This document shows positions 54,178 through 63,305 of a stretch of DNA of 64,000 nucleotides, piece by piece; positions within the stretch are counted from its first letter, which is position 1; each line of letters opens with the position of its first letter. Below the pieces are notes generated by a model. It saw only the letters and a list, made by a program, of their open reading frames with translations. It made no database searches and had not been told where the DNA came from. Origin of the DNA: Bacteroidota bacterium (GTDB lineage: Bacteria > Bacteroidota > Ignavibacteria > SZUA-365); assembly GCA_014860565.1 (NCBI GenBank), contig JACZJN010000031.1, forward strand, positions 22,878-86,877. Reading direction: 5' to 3'. A program made the position numbers and the translations under genes.

Positions 54178-56217
54178 TCATTTCTCAGTGATCGCGGTGC
54201 TGACATTGAGGCGGGCATAGCCGCGCACGCGCACGTAATCGGTGGTGCGGAAAGACCCACCGCTGTTATTGGCGTTGAACGAAATCCGGAACCTGATAAA
54301 CGCTGCCTTGGAGAGCTGGGCGAAATCTTCTCCGGTGAACTGCATCACCAGTTTCTCGATGACCGAACGGCTGACAAATCCGTTGCCGTCAACCGGTGCC
54401 GCCCCGACGTGAAGCGGTGTACCGTCGGCGGAGACAGGTGCGAACAGTGTGCGATATCGGCTGTCGAGGAATTCCGGCTCAATGGTCACGTCCGTCGGCA
54501 GATGGTTTTCAAGATCGAACGAAAGCGTGCCTTCGTTGACTTCCGTCAGTTTACGTCGTGTGTCTTCGTCGATCACCATCGCGACCGTGTCGAGCACACT
54601 GCCGCTCATTTGCGTGAAGCGCATCGGAAACTCTATATAGAGATCGCCGGTGAGGTGATCCTGATCCGTGGCGCTGCCGTACTGATGTGTCGGATTCAGC
54701 ACGAATTCGCCTTCCAGTCCGAGACTGTCGGGATACTTGGGAGAAAACGAATTGAGAAAACTGACGACCTGCGCGTTCTCGAATTGCACCGTCGACTGTG
54801 ATTTCCCGGCAATGTCGAAGGGTGCCATGCCGAGGCTCGCGCTTGATCCGGTGGTGTTTTTCCCGAGCACCGTCGCGGACGTCACGCCGACCGGAAGCAG
54901 GGCATCGTTGCGAATCTGCGCCCACATGCGCGCTTCGGACAGTTTGATCGAGCCGGCGAGGGTTTTGTCAATCTTGAAATCGGATGTTTCCATCTTGCGC
55001 ACGCGGAGCGTGGTGGGGGCAAGCGTGCCGGTCATCGAAGCCAGGTACACATCCTTCACACGGCCTGTCACGGCGACGCTGTCGTCGCGGTGGACGTAGA
55101 CCGCGGTGGCGGTGGCATCGTCGGTGACGATGTGGGCGCTGTACGAAATGTCTGTTTCATTCTGCAGCAGCAGCGACGCTCCGGCGAGGTCGACACTGAT
55201 GGTTTTTGTGCTTTTTGGGTTCACGTGCGCAGTGGCCGAAACAGGAGCGCCGGCCTTGCTCGCGCTCAGCACAGTGACCGCCACATCCGCACCGACGTTG
55301 AAATAGTTATTCACGGTGAACTGCAGGGAGCCAGTGCGTACGAGCCCGTCGCGAACCCGCAGACCGCTTCCATTGGTGATGTTCACAATACGCGAATAAC
55401 TCAAATCCTGCGATGGTACAAAACCGCGCACCGAAAGGATGTCGGTTTCGGCGAGTTCGCCCTTGACACCCAGACTCATCGCACTCGTCACGTCCACCAT
55501 TTTCCCACCACTGCCCGGTGAGGAGACGTTGAATGCGAGATGCATGTTGTTGGTAAGCTTGAGTCCGTCTAGCTTCATCGAGGGCAGTGTGATGCGCTGG
55601 CCGGGTTGAATGAGGTTTGCGTAGCTGGTCTGCCCCAGCGTGCTGCCTCCTGCATCGAGCAGGCGGATGTTTTCGAGCCGCAGCGGTACCGGAGTGCTGT
55701 TGATGAAATCGAGTCCGAGCTTGCCCTTGGCGAACACCATCTCTTCAAAATATTCACGCGTGTCGATGGCGATGCTCACACCGAGATCGTTGCGGATCGA
55801 ACCCACGGTCTGTTGTCCCTTGGGGAGATCGGGAAACAGCGTGAATACGTTCAGCTGCTGATCGAGGTAGTCGGGAATTTCAAAATGCACCACGTCGAAC
55901 GTTTCCGAAGCACGGAACTCATAGTCATTGATGCGCAGATGGTCTGCGAGACTTATGGCGTCGACGGGGTAGCGCTGTGTTACCACAAGCACCTGATCCC
56001 CGTCCTGTGTGATGCGGAGCATGTCGGTTTCCTGCAGCATTTCCTGCATGGTATATGTATGGTTGATCAGCGGCATGTTGGCGTCGATATCCCATTCGGG
56101 AAGAACGGGCGCCAGCGGTTCTGAACAGCCGCCAAACAACGTTGCCGCGATTATCAGCGCCGTGAAGGCGAGCGCCCAGGCAACAGGGGGCTTGGATGGT
56201 AACGATTGACTGATCAT
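54178..56217 (-). CDS. Large lipoprotein of unknown function
   Basis: 679 residues. Lipoprotein signal WALAFTALIIAATLFGGCSEPLAPVLPEWDI, lipobox FGGC. Mostly beta-rich with repeated short domains (LSLGVKGELAETDILSVRG; FTVNNYFNVGADVAVTVLSASKAGAPVSATAHV). AGGAGTAGG lies before the ATG. It overlaps the DUF5723-like gene by at most 4 bp, and the two are almost certainly co-transcribed. No conserved family recognised. Confidence 0.8.
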   Translation of the reverse strand: MISQSLPSKPPVAWALAFTALIIAATLFGGCSEPLAPVLPEWDIDANMPLINHTYTMQEMLQETDMLRITQDGDQVLVVTQRYPVDAISLADHLRINDYEFRASETFDVVHFEIPDYLDQQLNVFTLFPDLPKGQQTVGSIRNDLGVSIAIDTREYFEEMVFAKGKLGLDFINSTPVPLRLENIRLLDAGGSTLGQTSYANLIQPGQRITLPSMKLDGLKLTNNMHLAFNVSSPGSGGKMVDVTSAMSLGVKGELAETDILSVRGFVPSQDLSYSRIVNITNGSGLRVRDGLVRTGSLQFTVNNYFNVGADVAVTVLSASKAGAPVSATAHVNPKSTKTISVDLAGASLLLQNETDISYSAHIVTDDATATAVYVHRDDSVAVTGRVKDVYLASMTGTLAPTTLRVRKMETSDFKIDKTLAGSIKLSEARMWAQIRNDALLPVGVTSATVLGKNTTGSSASLGMAPFDIAGKSQSTVQFENAQVVSFLNSFSPKYPDSLGLEGEFVLNPTHQYGSATDQDHLTGDLYIEFPMRFTQMSGSVLDTVAMVIDEDTRRKLTEVNEGTLSFDLENHLPTDVTIEPEFLDSRYRTLFAPVSADGTPLHVGAAPVDGNGFVSRSVIEKLVMQFTGEDFAQLSKAAFIRFRISFNANNSGGSFRTTDYVRVRGYARLNVSTAITEK

Positions 56218-56266
56218 TGGACCTACTCCTCTATAAAAAGAATCATCATCACTTCCGGTTCTTTCA

Positions 56267-58891
56267 TTATTGAATCATCAGACGCCGCAGCTGCACCTCG
56301 GTGCCTGAGTGCAGGCGGACGAAATACATACCGGGCGCCAGGCCAGTGGTCGGGAGGCGCAACGTATGCGTCCCTGCTTCGTAGGCGGAACCCTGATCGG
56401 CGAGGCAACGGCGCCCCAGTGCATCCCACAGGCTGATGCGGGCATATCCGGCCCTCGGTACGGTGAAGCTGCAGGTGATTGCATCACCTGCGCGGGCTGG
56501 CTGCGGGTACGGCACGGACAGCAGCGGCTGAAGAGGCGGTGCCGCGAGCGGATCCGCGTCGGTGAGAACCGATGTGAACGACACCGTGACATCCGTATTG
56601 GCCTCATTCAGGTCGAGCTGCAGCATCGCACCGGAGAGCTCCCAGTGGGCGATGCCGCCACTCACCGACGCAATCGTATTCGGTACGCGCAGTTGTATCG
56701 TCGCAGGCGCCTCGCCGCGAACGCTCAACCGCACCGTGCTGCCGTCGAACGCGACGACGGCGCGCAGAATTAATGATGAAGACAACAATATCCGGCCGTC
56801 AGACTGGATTACGCTGCCTTCATCGAGCATCCACACATCCGGCCTGCCAGCAGAATTGAGGATGCAATGCAATGCGACGGCATCGGTGCGGACACTCCCC
56901 AGCACGGGGAGGGTGGCAGACACTTCGGCACCGGTCGCATTCAGAATTGATAGGAGTTGTTGCTGGTTGCGCTCCATGGAAAGCACCGACAGTCCGTCTC
57001 CCTGCTGAAGCACGCGCTCCGTGATGGCCTGCCCGGTCGGAGCGGCGCTGAGTATCGTATGAAACACTACATCAGTACCCACGCGCGTCGAATACAGTGC
57101 GCTGTGCTCGGCGAACTGACGACCCGCAGGTGCGTGCGTGCGGGTGACGCTTTCCATGGCGGGGATTCCATCGGGACTCGCTACCATCGCGTGCAGCGAC
57201 ATTGCGTTGCGCGTCCAATCCGCACGCTGTGCGGTGAAGTCCGCCGAATAGCTCCCTGCACAGGCGAGGCCGTTGCCATGCAGCTGATGTGTGAAGCGGC
57301 GCGGGAAGGCGGAGCTGGCGTGGTCGGCGAGTACGATGAAATTGCCTCCGAGAACGGCCGCGCGGCGCTCGATTTCGGCGCCCTCGTACGAAGTACGGAT
57401 GCTGACCATCCCTGCGTCGGCACAGGTCAGCGTGTCGGACATGAACGCATCGACACCGAAGAGAGAGGTGCCCCATGAAGTGCTGTCGGGTCCCTTGCCA
57501 TCGACGAGCAGGATGTTGTGGTTTTTGCCGAATACCAGTTCCCCGCGCTCGGTGCTGCTGTGATAGCCCGGCTCGATCGCCAGTAATTCTCCACCTGCGT
57601 GAAGCACGAATGCCGTTTCGTTCGCGTGCTTGTGGCCGCTCCCGACGGGGGAGCGGTGGGTGCGGGCGATGCCGTGCTTGCCGATGAGGGCGAAATAGGT
57701 CGCGTCGGATGTCCAGTCGCTTCGAAACACCGCATAACCAGCCTCGGGAAACACCCGGGAGAGGGGAAGCGGCGAAAGGGTCTGCCGGGGTGCTGCTTCG
57801 TTGAGCAGATACTCAACCCTCGTATCGAAATTGCGTGAAAGCTCGGATGAAAGCCGCGCCAAATCCAGTTCATGACCGGCGCTTTCATAGTTCGTCCACG
57901 CCAGCCACAAGGCGTCGGGTTGTACCGTGGCGACGGTCGCTGCCTCGGGGAACCAGGCTTGGACGTAGGTGTCTTCAAACGGCGGAAGCATGCCGTCGGG
58001 CATCCGCAGGGTGGCGATCCATTCAAAGAGACGGAGATATTTCGGATCCCGGAGCGGACTTGTGACGCTCTTCCCCGCGACTTGGAAAGCGCCTCCGTCA
58101 AAGCTGACATCGATTGCCAGGAAAAACGGGATCAGGTTCTGCATCGCGTAACGGAAATACCACGGACCTTCGCTGTATCCGTAGTATCCGTCGGCATTGC
58201 TCTGATAATCAAAGAGCGTGCATTCGATATGCTTAAACGCGGTCTCGAACCATTCCTGAGGCGTGTACTGCGTTCCCGACACGGTTTCGCCGCGAAGCAT
58301 CAGCGCTGCATAGCCTGCCGCGGCGGCAAGTTTGAGCGAGAGATTGTTGCGCACGACAAAATTGTTGCGGAGCTGCTGAACGGCGTTGTCTGCAAACTGC
58401 GCGAGCAGCTCTTCAGCCCTCGGCAGCGTAGTGCCGCGCGCTGCGCGATAAAAATCATATGCGGTGGCGAACTGCATCAGCTCGACCGCCCGCCATTGGA
58501 ATTCTTCCGCGACATTGCTTACTGCGGGATCGATGTTCAGTAGCAGGGTTTCGAGCCGCGACAGATGCGAGGAAAATGTCTCATGAGAAAACGGGGTCAG
58601 CCCGTCGTCAAGTCCGACGATCAGCACAAAGCCCAGGGCCTTGGCTGCGGCGGACGCTTCAATCTGGGAGGAGGGCTCAGATCCGGCAACGTGGTACAGG
58701 TTGGCATACAGTGTCTGTGCGAGCGCGTCCTGTTTGATGTTTTCGAGGGCATGGGTCACACGCTGAGGGTTGCCGGATCTGAGGGATGCAAGCATCTCGA
58801 TCTGGGAGGGTAAACCGGTCTGAGCCTGGACCGGCTGGGGATTGAGCATGGTGCTCGCCAGCAAACACAGTATGCCAGTAAAAAACTTCAT
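56267..58891 (-). CDS. T9SS-sorted heparinase II/III-like polysaccharide lyase
   Basis: 874 residues from MKFFTGILCLLASTMLNPQPVQAQ (GGAAGAA upstream); 13 extra upstream codons are not supported. Residues ~25-370 are an alpha/alpha-toroid (YGYSEGPWYFRYAMQNLIPFFLAIDVS). Next comes the heparinase II/III core HKHANETAFVLHAGGELLAIEPGYHSSTERGELVF...HNILLVDGKG. The HKHAN and Asp/Tyr residues recall the HxHxD...GGE...PG.Y motif of that family. A beta sandwich follows and then a T9SS domain (YPQPARAGDAITCSFTV...LAPGMYFVRL). It probably degrades acidic polysaccharides outside the cell; the exact substrate is unknown. Confidence 0.83.
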   Translation of the reverse strand: MKFFTGILCLLASTMLNPQPVQAQTGLPSQIEMLASLRSGNPQRVTHALENIKQDALAQTLYANLYHVAGSEPSSQIEASAAAKALGFVLIVGLDDGLTPFSHETFSSHLSRLETLLLNIDPAVSNVAEEFQWRAVELMQFATAYDFYRAARGTTLPRAEELLAQFADNAVQQLRNNFVVRNNLSLKLAAAAGYAALMLRGETVSGTQYTPQEWFETAFKHIECTLFDYQSNADGYYGYSEGPWYFRYAMQNLIPFFLAIDVSFDGGAFQVAGKSVTSPLRDPKYLRLFEWIATLRMPDGMLPPFEDTYVQAWFPEAATVATVQPDALWLAWTNYESAGHELDLARLSSELSRNFDTRVEYLLNEAAPRQTLSPLPLSRVFPEAGYAVFRSDWTSDATYFALIGKHGIARTHRSPVGSGHKHANETAFVLHAGGELLAIEPGYHSSTERGELVFGKNHNILLVDGKGPDSTSWGTSLFGVDAFMSDTLTCADAGMVSIRTSYEGAEIERRAAVLGGNFIVLADHASSAFPRRFTHQLHGNGLACAGSYSADFTAQRADWTRNAMSLHAMVASPDGIPAMESVTRTHAPAGRQFAEHSALYSTRVGTDVVFHTILSAAPTGQAITERVLQQGDGLSVLSMERNQQQLLSILNATGAEVSATLPVLGSVRTDAVALHCILNSAGRPDVWMLDEGSVIQSDGRILLSSSLILRAVVAFDGSTVRLSVRGEAPATIQLRVPNTIASVSGGIAHWELSGAMLQLDLNEANTDVTVSFTSVLTDADPLAAPPLQPLLSVPYPQPARAGDAITCSFTVPRAGYARISLWDALGRRCLADQGSAYEAGTHTLRLPTTGLAPGMYFVRLHSGTEVQLRRLMIQ

Positions 58892-59114
58892 GTCATCAAT
58901 TCTTCCACATATGCAAGCGTACCTCAGCATTGCTGTACTTTTCCGCTGGAACTACTCCAGCATTCACAACGCAAAGTAGTTGCGGCAACTTACAGCAGGC
59001 TTAATCGGGGCTTACAATTCTGTCAGAATAGAGGAATGCTCGGTCCTGAAAACGGCCGGTTGCCTCAGGCCTACTCGAAGTAGTTGATATGAATGGACTT
59101 GAAGTGGGGAATCA

Positions 59115-59528
59115 TCAGCGATTCGGCCAGAGGGTATCGAGAAAAAGAGCGGGGGGACGGATGGGTCGGAGCGAGGCGATGTCGAGAAATGCGTGCGTGG
59201 TATATCCGGTCGCGATCAATATCCCGTCGCACTCGCGGCGCAAATCATAATCCACGCGCATGGTCGAGCGCGGGATCTCACGTACTGCACTTCGGATAAT
59301 GAGAAGGTCGTCATAGCGGGCAGGGACGTGGAAGCGGCAGTGCGCTTCGACAAGAGGCAGCCGCGTGCCGGATTCCTCGAACGCGGAGTACGTCAATCCG
59401 CGCGCGCGCATCAACTCGGTACGGCCGACTTCGAAATACTCGAAATACTTGCCGTTGTAGACAATCTGCATTTGATCCGTGTCCGCGTAGCGCACACGGA
59501 TGGTTGTATCGTGGGAGACGGGGATCAT
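59115..59528 (-). CDS. YbgC/4HBT-type acyl-CoA thioesterase
   Basis: 137 residues from [46 protein letters not shown] overlap with accA selects this start. Hotdog-fold motif YADTDQMQIVY...YFEYFEVGRTELMR retains the catalytic Asp of the YbgC group. The His often seen after VVY is replaced by Asn (YNGKYF). VRVDYDLRRECDGILIATGYTTHAFLD follows. Coupled to accA, consistent with acyl-CoA metabolism. Confidence 0.87.
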   Translation of the reverse strand: MIPVSHDTTIRVRYADTDQMQIVYNGKYFEYFEVGRTELMRARGLTYSAFEESGTRLPLVEAHCRFHVPARYDDLLIIRSAVREIPRSTMRVDYDLRRECDGILIATGYTTHAFLDIASLRPIRPPALFLDTLWPNR

Positions 59529-60478
59529 CAGGAGGAAAACTCTCCCATTTGTCCGAATTTTTTGATGCGGTTGCGGCGCAGTTGGTCGGGCTTCATTGAG
59601 CGCAGGGGCTTGAGTTCCTCGATCAAGGCGGATTTCAGCAGCAGGGCCGCTTCGATATGGTTGCGATGCGCGCCTCCGAGCGGTTCGGGAATAATGCGGT
59701 CGATGATGCCCTGGGCGAGGAGGTCGGGTGCGGTGAGTTTCAGGGCTTCGGCCGCCTGTTCCTTGTAATCCCAGCTGCGCCAGAGAATACTCGAACAGGA
59801 TTCCGGGGAAATGACGTTGTACCATGTGTTTTCCAGCATCAGAACGCGGTCGCCCACGCCTATGCCGAGCGCGCCACCGGAGGCGCCCTCGCCGATGATG
59901 ACGATGACGATGGGCACAGGAAGGCGGGCCATTTCGAAGAGGTTGCGTGCGATGGCCTCGGCCTGCCCGCGTTCCTCGGCCTCAAGACCGGGATATGCTC
60001 CCGGCGTGTCGATGAGCGTGATCACCGGGCGATTGAATTTCGCGGCCAGTTCCATCAGACGCAGCGCCTTGCGATAACCCTCGGGGTTTGCCATGCCGAA
60101 ATTGCGGAAGAGGTTGCTCTTGGTGTCGCGGCCTTTCTGCTGGCCGATGACCATCACGGTCTGATCCTCGAGCCGCGCGAAGCCACCGACAATGGCGTGG
60201 TCGTCGCCGTGGTAACGGTCGCCGTGCAATTCGACGAATTCGGTGGTCATGTGCTTTATGTAGTCGAGCGTATAGGGCCGGTCCGGATGGCGTGCCAGCT
60301 GTACCTTCTGCCAGCGCGTCAGATTGCCGTATACGGAGGAACGCAGCTCGTTGACGCGTTTCTCGAGCGCGTCAATTTCATCGTTGAGATCCAGATCGTC
60401 TATTACCCGCCGCATCTCATCGATCTTCTGTTCGAGTTCAATGATCGGGCGTTCAAATTCGAGTACTGTCTTGGCCAT
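59528..60478 (-). CDS. accA: Acetyl-CoA carboxylase carboxyltransferase subunit alpha
   Basis: 316 residues, close to the usual 319. N-terminal coiled part ([24 protein letters not shown]), then [23 protein letters not shown] and the crotonase-like core [61 protein letters not shown] and [40 protein letters not shown] complete it. First step of fatty-acid synthesis; accD is not seen nearby. Confidence 0.97.
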   Translation of the reverse strand: MAKTVLEFERPIIELEQKIDEMRRVIDDLDLNDEIDALEKRVNELRSSVYGNLTRWQKVQLARHPDRPYTLDYIKHMTTEFVELHGDRYHGDDHAIVGGFARLEDQTVMVIGQQKGRDTKSNLFRNFGMANPEGYRKALRLMELAAKFNRPVITLIDTPGAYPGLEAEERGQAEAIARNLFEMARLPVPIVIVIIGEGASGGALGIGVGDRVLMLENTWYNVISPESCSSILWRSWDYKEQAAEALKLTAPDLLAQGIIDRIIPEPLGGAHRNHIEAALLLKSALIEELKPLRSMKPDQLRRNRIKKFGQMGEFSS

Positions 60479-60495
60479 TCTCGGTCACCTCTATA

Positions 60496-62511
60496 TCAGT
60501 TTTTTCTCAGAACAAACATCAGCAGCGTACGGATCAGAATCTCGATATCAAGAAATACCGAGTAATTGCGTACGTACTGGATTACGGTCCCGAGTACTTC
60601 CTCCTCGGTCAGCCGTTCGATGGAGCGCAACTGCGCCAGGCCCGTCAGCCCCGGCTTGCCCAGATACACATCTGGCGGGGCGTGAAGGTACCGCGGGTCG
60701 TATCCCACCAGGCTCCTTCGTCCGATGAGGACATCGGGGAGACCGAAGACAAAGCGTGCCATGGGTCCGGGATGCGCACGATCTGAAAGAAGGGATACAA
60801 ACGGATAAATTAACAGGATGCCGGGCAAAGACAAAATGATGTCGAGCGCGCGCTTGAGCACGCGGTTCGAACTTTTCATCAGATTGTACTCAAAATCCAG
60901 CAGGGGCACGCTGCTCAGCTGGTCGACGCTGGTTTTTCCGACGATGAACTCCATGCTGCGTGGTACGATGCGATAATGGACGCCCTTGCCCCGCGTACGT
61001 CCGATCATGGAGAGAATTTCAGAATACGGCAGCGTGTCGGGCCCGATGATGATATCGGTGACGTCGTTCTCGTCGATGACCTTGCCGATGTTCTGCACAC
61101 TGCCGAGCACGGGTACGGCATCGACGATCTCTCCGATACGTCTCCGGCTGATGTCTATCAGTCCGAGTATGTGGTAGCTCTGTTCATCGAGCCGCTTGAG
61201 GCGACGGAGCACGTCGAGGGTCTGCTCGTTGAGTCCCACAAGCAGCGTTCGCCGGCCGGTCACAGGGTGCTCGCGCTGCCCTGGCGAGACAAGCGACCCG
61301 ACGATGCGCCTCCCGGGAATCAGGGCCAGATTCAGTCCGCCAGCGATCACGACGACCATGCGGCTGAAGCCCCAGTCCTTGAAGAAAAAAGTCAATGACG
61401 ACAGAATCAGGAAGGCCAGCAGTACCCCGAGGCCAGAGCGCACGATATGGTAGTGCTCACGCGTGTAAGCGCCCGAGATGAGCAATCCCAGCCACATGAC
61501 CAGCACCACGACGATGTAGACGGTCGGATAGGCATATTCCGGGAAACGGAAAAACCCCCCGAAGCGGATGAACTCCGCCGCGAGCATGGCCAGTACCGTC
61601 GTGAGTGCGTCGGCGAGCAGTGGCAGGCTGCGACTAACAGTATGGCGCGAGCGGGCCAGCGCGAGCCGCAGGCGGATGCCGATGGAAATCACGCCGAGAC
61701 TGAAGGCCGACAGTCCGAGGTTTTTGCGCGCGAAGACCTGCATGGCGCGATAGAATTCCGCGTGCGCATCGATGCTGCTGCGCTTGGTGCTTTCGCCTCC
61801 GTAATGGATGATTTTCGTGGAATGCACGTAATACAGCTTCCATCCTGCCTTCTGCGTGCGGAAGCACCAGTCGAGATCCTCGCCGTACATGAAATACGAC
61901 TCGTCGAGTCCGCCGATGCTGTCGTAGACCTCGCGGCGCAACATCATGAACGACCCGGAAATGGCGTCGACCTCGTAGGATTCGTCTTCGCTGAGATAGG
62001 TCAGATTGTAGCGTGCGAAGAGGGGAGAGCGGGGGAACAGCGCACTGAGGCCGCTGAGTTTCGTGAAAGAGACCCAGGGACTCGGGAAGCTGCGGCGGGA
62101 AGCTGCTTCGAGGCTGCCGTCAGGTTTGATGATCCGGCAGCCGGCCATGCCGACGTCCTGGTTTTCACGGAAGAACCGCAGCATTGTGGCGACGGTGTCT
62201 TCCTGCACGAGCGTGTCGGGATTGAGCAACAGGAGGGTTTCGCCCCGTGCCTCTGCGAGCGCGAGATTGTTGGCCCGGGCAAAGCCGAGGTTTTCGTCGT
62301 TGGCGATGAGCAGTGCCTGCGGAAAGCGCCTCCGCACCATTTCCACTGTACCGTCGTCGGAACGGTTGTCGACGACAAACACCTCATGGGTTATCCCCGA
62401 CAGGGCGGAATAGAGCGATTGCAGGCAGTTTTCGAGCAGATCCCGCACATTATAACTGACGATGACCACCGAAATGGCGGGCCGCTGCTCCGCTGGGGCG
62501 GACATGCTCAT
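60496..62511 (-). CDS. GT2 glycosyltransferase fused to a shortened bacterial sugar transferase (WcaJ-like)
   Basis: 671 residues from MSMSAPAEQRPAISVVIVSYN; GGAAG before the ATG, with a TTG seven codons earlier as alternative. N-terminal GT2 domain (~10-250): VVIVSYNVRDLLENCLQSL, VVDNRSDDGT, LLLNPDTL, EDLDWCFRTQKAGW. Four or five membrane helices and a Rossmann-like CoA-binding-type segment (TLLVGLNEQTLDVLRRL; DIIIGPDTLPYSEIL) follow, as in WcaJ/WbaP. The sugar-transferase part has KRALDIILSLPGILLIYPFVSLLS and GRRSLVGYDPRYL...KPGLTGLAQLRS. The central phosphoglycosyl-transferase block (F-Q-R-G...KFRSM) seems absent, so activity is uncertain. Confidence 0.82.
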   Translation of the reverse strand: MSMSAPAEQRPAISVVIVSYNVRDLLENCLQSLYSALSGITHEVFVVDNRSDDGTVEMVRRRFPQALLIANDENLGFARANNLALAEARGETLLLLNPDTLVQEDTVATMLRFFRENQDVGMAGCRIIKPDGSLEAASRRSFPSPWVSFTKLSGLSALFPRSPLFARYNLTYLSEDESYEVDAISGSFMMLRREVYDSIGGLDESYFMYGEDLDWCFRTQKAGWKLYYVHSTKIIHYGGESTKRSSIDAHAEFYRAMQVFARKNLGLSAFSLGVISIGIRLRLALARSRHTVSRSLPLLADALTTVLAMLAAEFIRFGGFFRFPEYAYPTVYIVVVLVMWLGLLISGAYTREHYHIVRSGLGVLLAFLILSSLTFFFKDWGFSRMVVVIAGGLNLALIPGRRIVGSLVSPGQREHPVTGRRTLLVGLNEQTLDVLRRLKRLDEQSYHILGLIDISRRRIGEIVDAVPVLGSVQNIGKVIDENDVTDIIIGPDTLPYSEILSMIGRTRGKGVHYRIVPRSMEFIVGKTSVDQLSSVPLLDFEYNLMKSSNRVLKRALDIILSLPGILLIYPFVSLLSDRAHPGPMARFVFGLPDVLIGRRSLVGYDPRYLHAPPDVYLGKPGLTGLAQLRSIERLTEEEVLGTVIQYVRNYSVFLDIEILIRTLLMFVLRKN

Positions 62512-62534
62512 AGCTGCTTCCGGATGAGACAAAG

Positions 62535-62561
62535 GAAGGGCAGGCGCCGGGCCTGCCCTTC
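62535..62561 (-). terminator. Hairpin after the lipoprotein gene
   Basis: GAAGGGCAGGC-GCCGG-GCCTGCCCTTC, a perfect 11-bp stem between the lipoprotein stop (62585) and the GT2-fusion start on the minus strand. It is followed by CTTTGT, a short T-run. Confidence 0.65.
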
Positions 62562-62584
62562 ACAATATACAAAAGTCGGGGGAC

Positions 62585-63205
62585 TTAGATGGGCTGATTG
62601 ATGCGCGCGAGTTCATTGAGCGTGATGATGGGGAGCTGATAGCGCGCGGCGTATTTCTTTTCCGCTGGTACGGCGAGGCCGCCGTTGTCGATGCCGGAGA
62701 CGACGATCTCCATTTCACCCGTCCCGTCCATCACTTCGCGATTGAGGCCCATGCTGTTCTGTGCGGGGGCAAGTTTGACCAGGCGTAGATTGCCTTCGAC
62801 CGCCCCGGTACGGCGCATGATCTCCTGTTTGTCGGCATTCAGGCCGAAAATCCAGAAAGTGGATTTGTCGCTGCCGGCGACGTAGTCGAGCGCGGTACCT
62901 TCGGCGAAGGAGGGGAATTCGAGCACGAGCATCTCGGTCGCATTGCCATCGGTGCTCTGGGTGCGTACGATCATCACTTGCGAGGTCGCTTCCTTGAGCT
63001 TGACGACGCCCTTGATCGAAAAGGCGACGGCGTCGTTGTCAGCCGCGATACCCGCATTTTCAATGATATACCCGTTGTCGGCGCTGATGACCTCGCCAGC
63101 CATCGTGCCGCTGGCTGTGCCCGTCTGTTGGGTGTTTTGATCTTCCTGCTTGGACGAGCAGGCAACGAGAAGTATGAGGACAAGAAGTGGCAAGATCTGT
63201 TTCAT
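62585..63205 (-). CDS. Lipoprotein of unknown function
   Basis: 206 residues from MKQILPLLVLILLVACSSKQEDQNTQQTGT, clear lipobox (LVAC). The mature part has two short beta-rich blocks (GVVKLKEATSQVMIVRTQSTDG; GTGEMEIVVSGIDNGGLAVPAEKKY), but no family is recognised. Located between pyrC and the GT2 fusion gene on the same strand; GGAGA precedes the ATG. Confidence 0.75.
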   Translation of the reverse strand: MKQILPLLVLILLVACSSKQEDQNTQQTGTASGTMAGEVISADNGYIIENAGIAADNDAVAFSIKGVVKLKEATSQVMIVRTQSTDGNATEMLVLEFPSFAEGTALDYVAGSDKSTFWIFGLNADKQEIMRRTGAVEGNLRLVKLAPAQNSMGLNREVMDGTGEMEIVVSGIDNGGLAVPAEKKYAARYQLPIITLNELARINQPI

Positions 63206-63305
63206 GGGATCTCCTCTCTGTTGAAAATCTGGAAATTGACGCATTCCTAGTATACATCGTGGCTAGCGGTGGAGTTCCATGCCCCTTCCCGCCAGGGAAA
63301 ACGTT

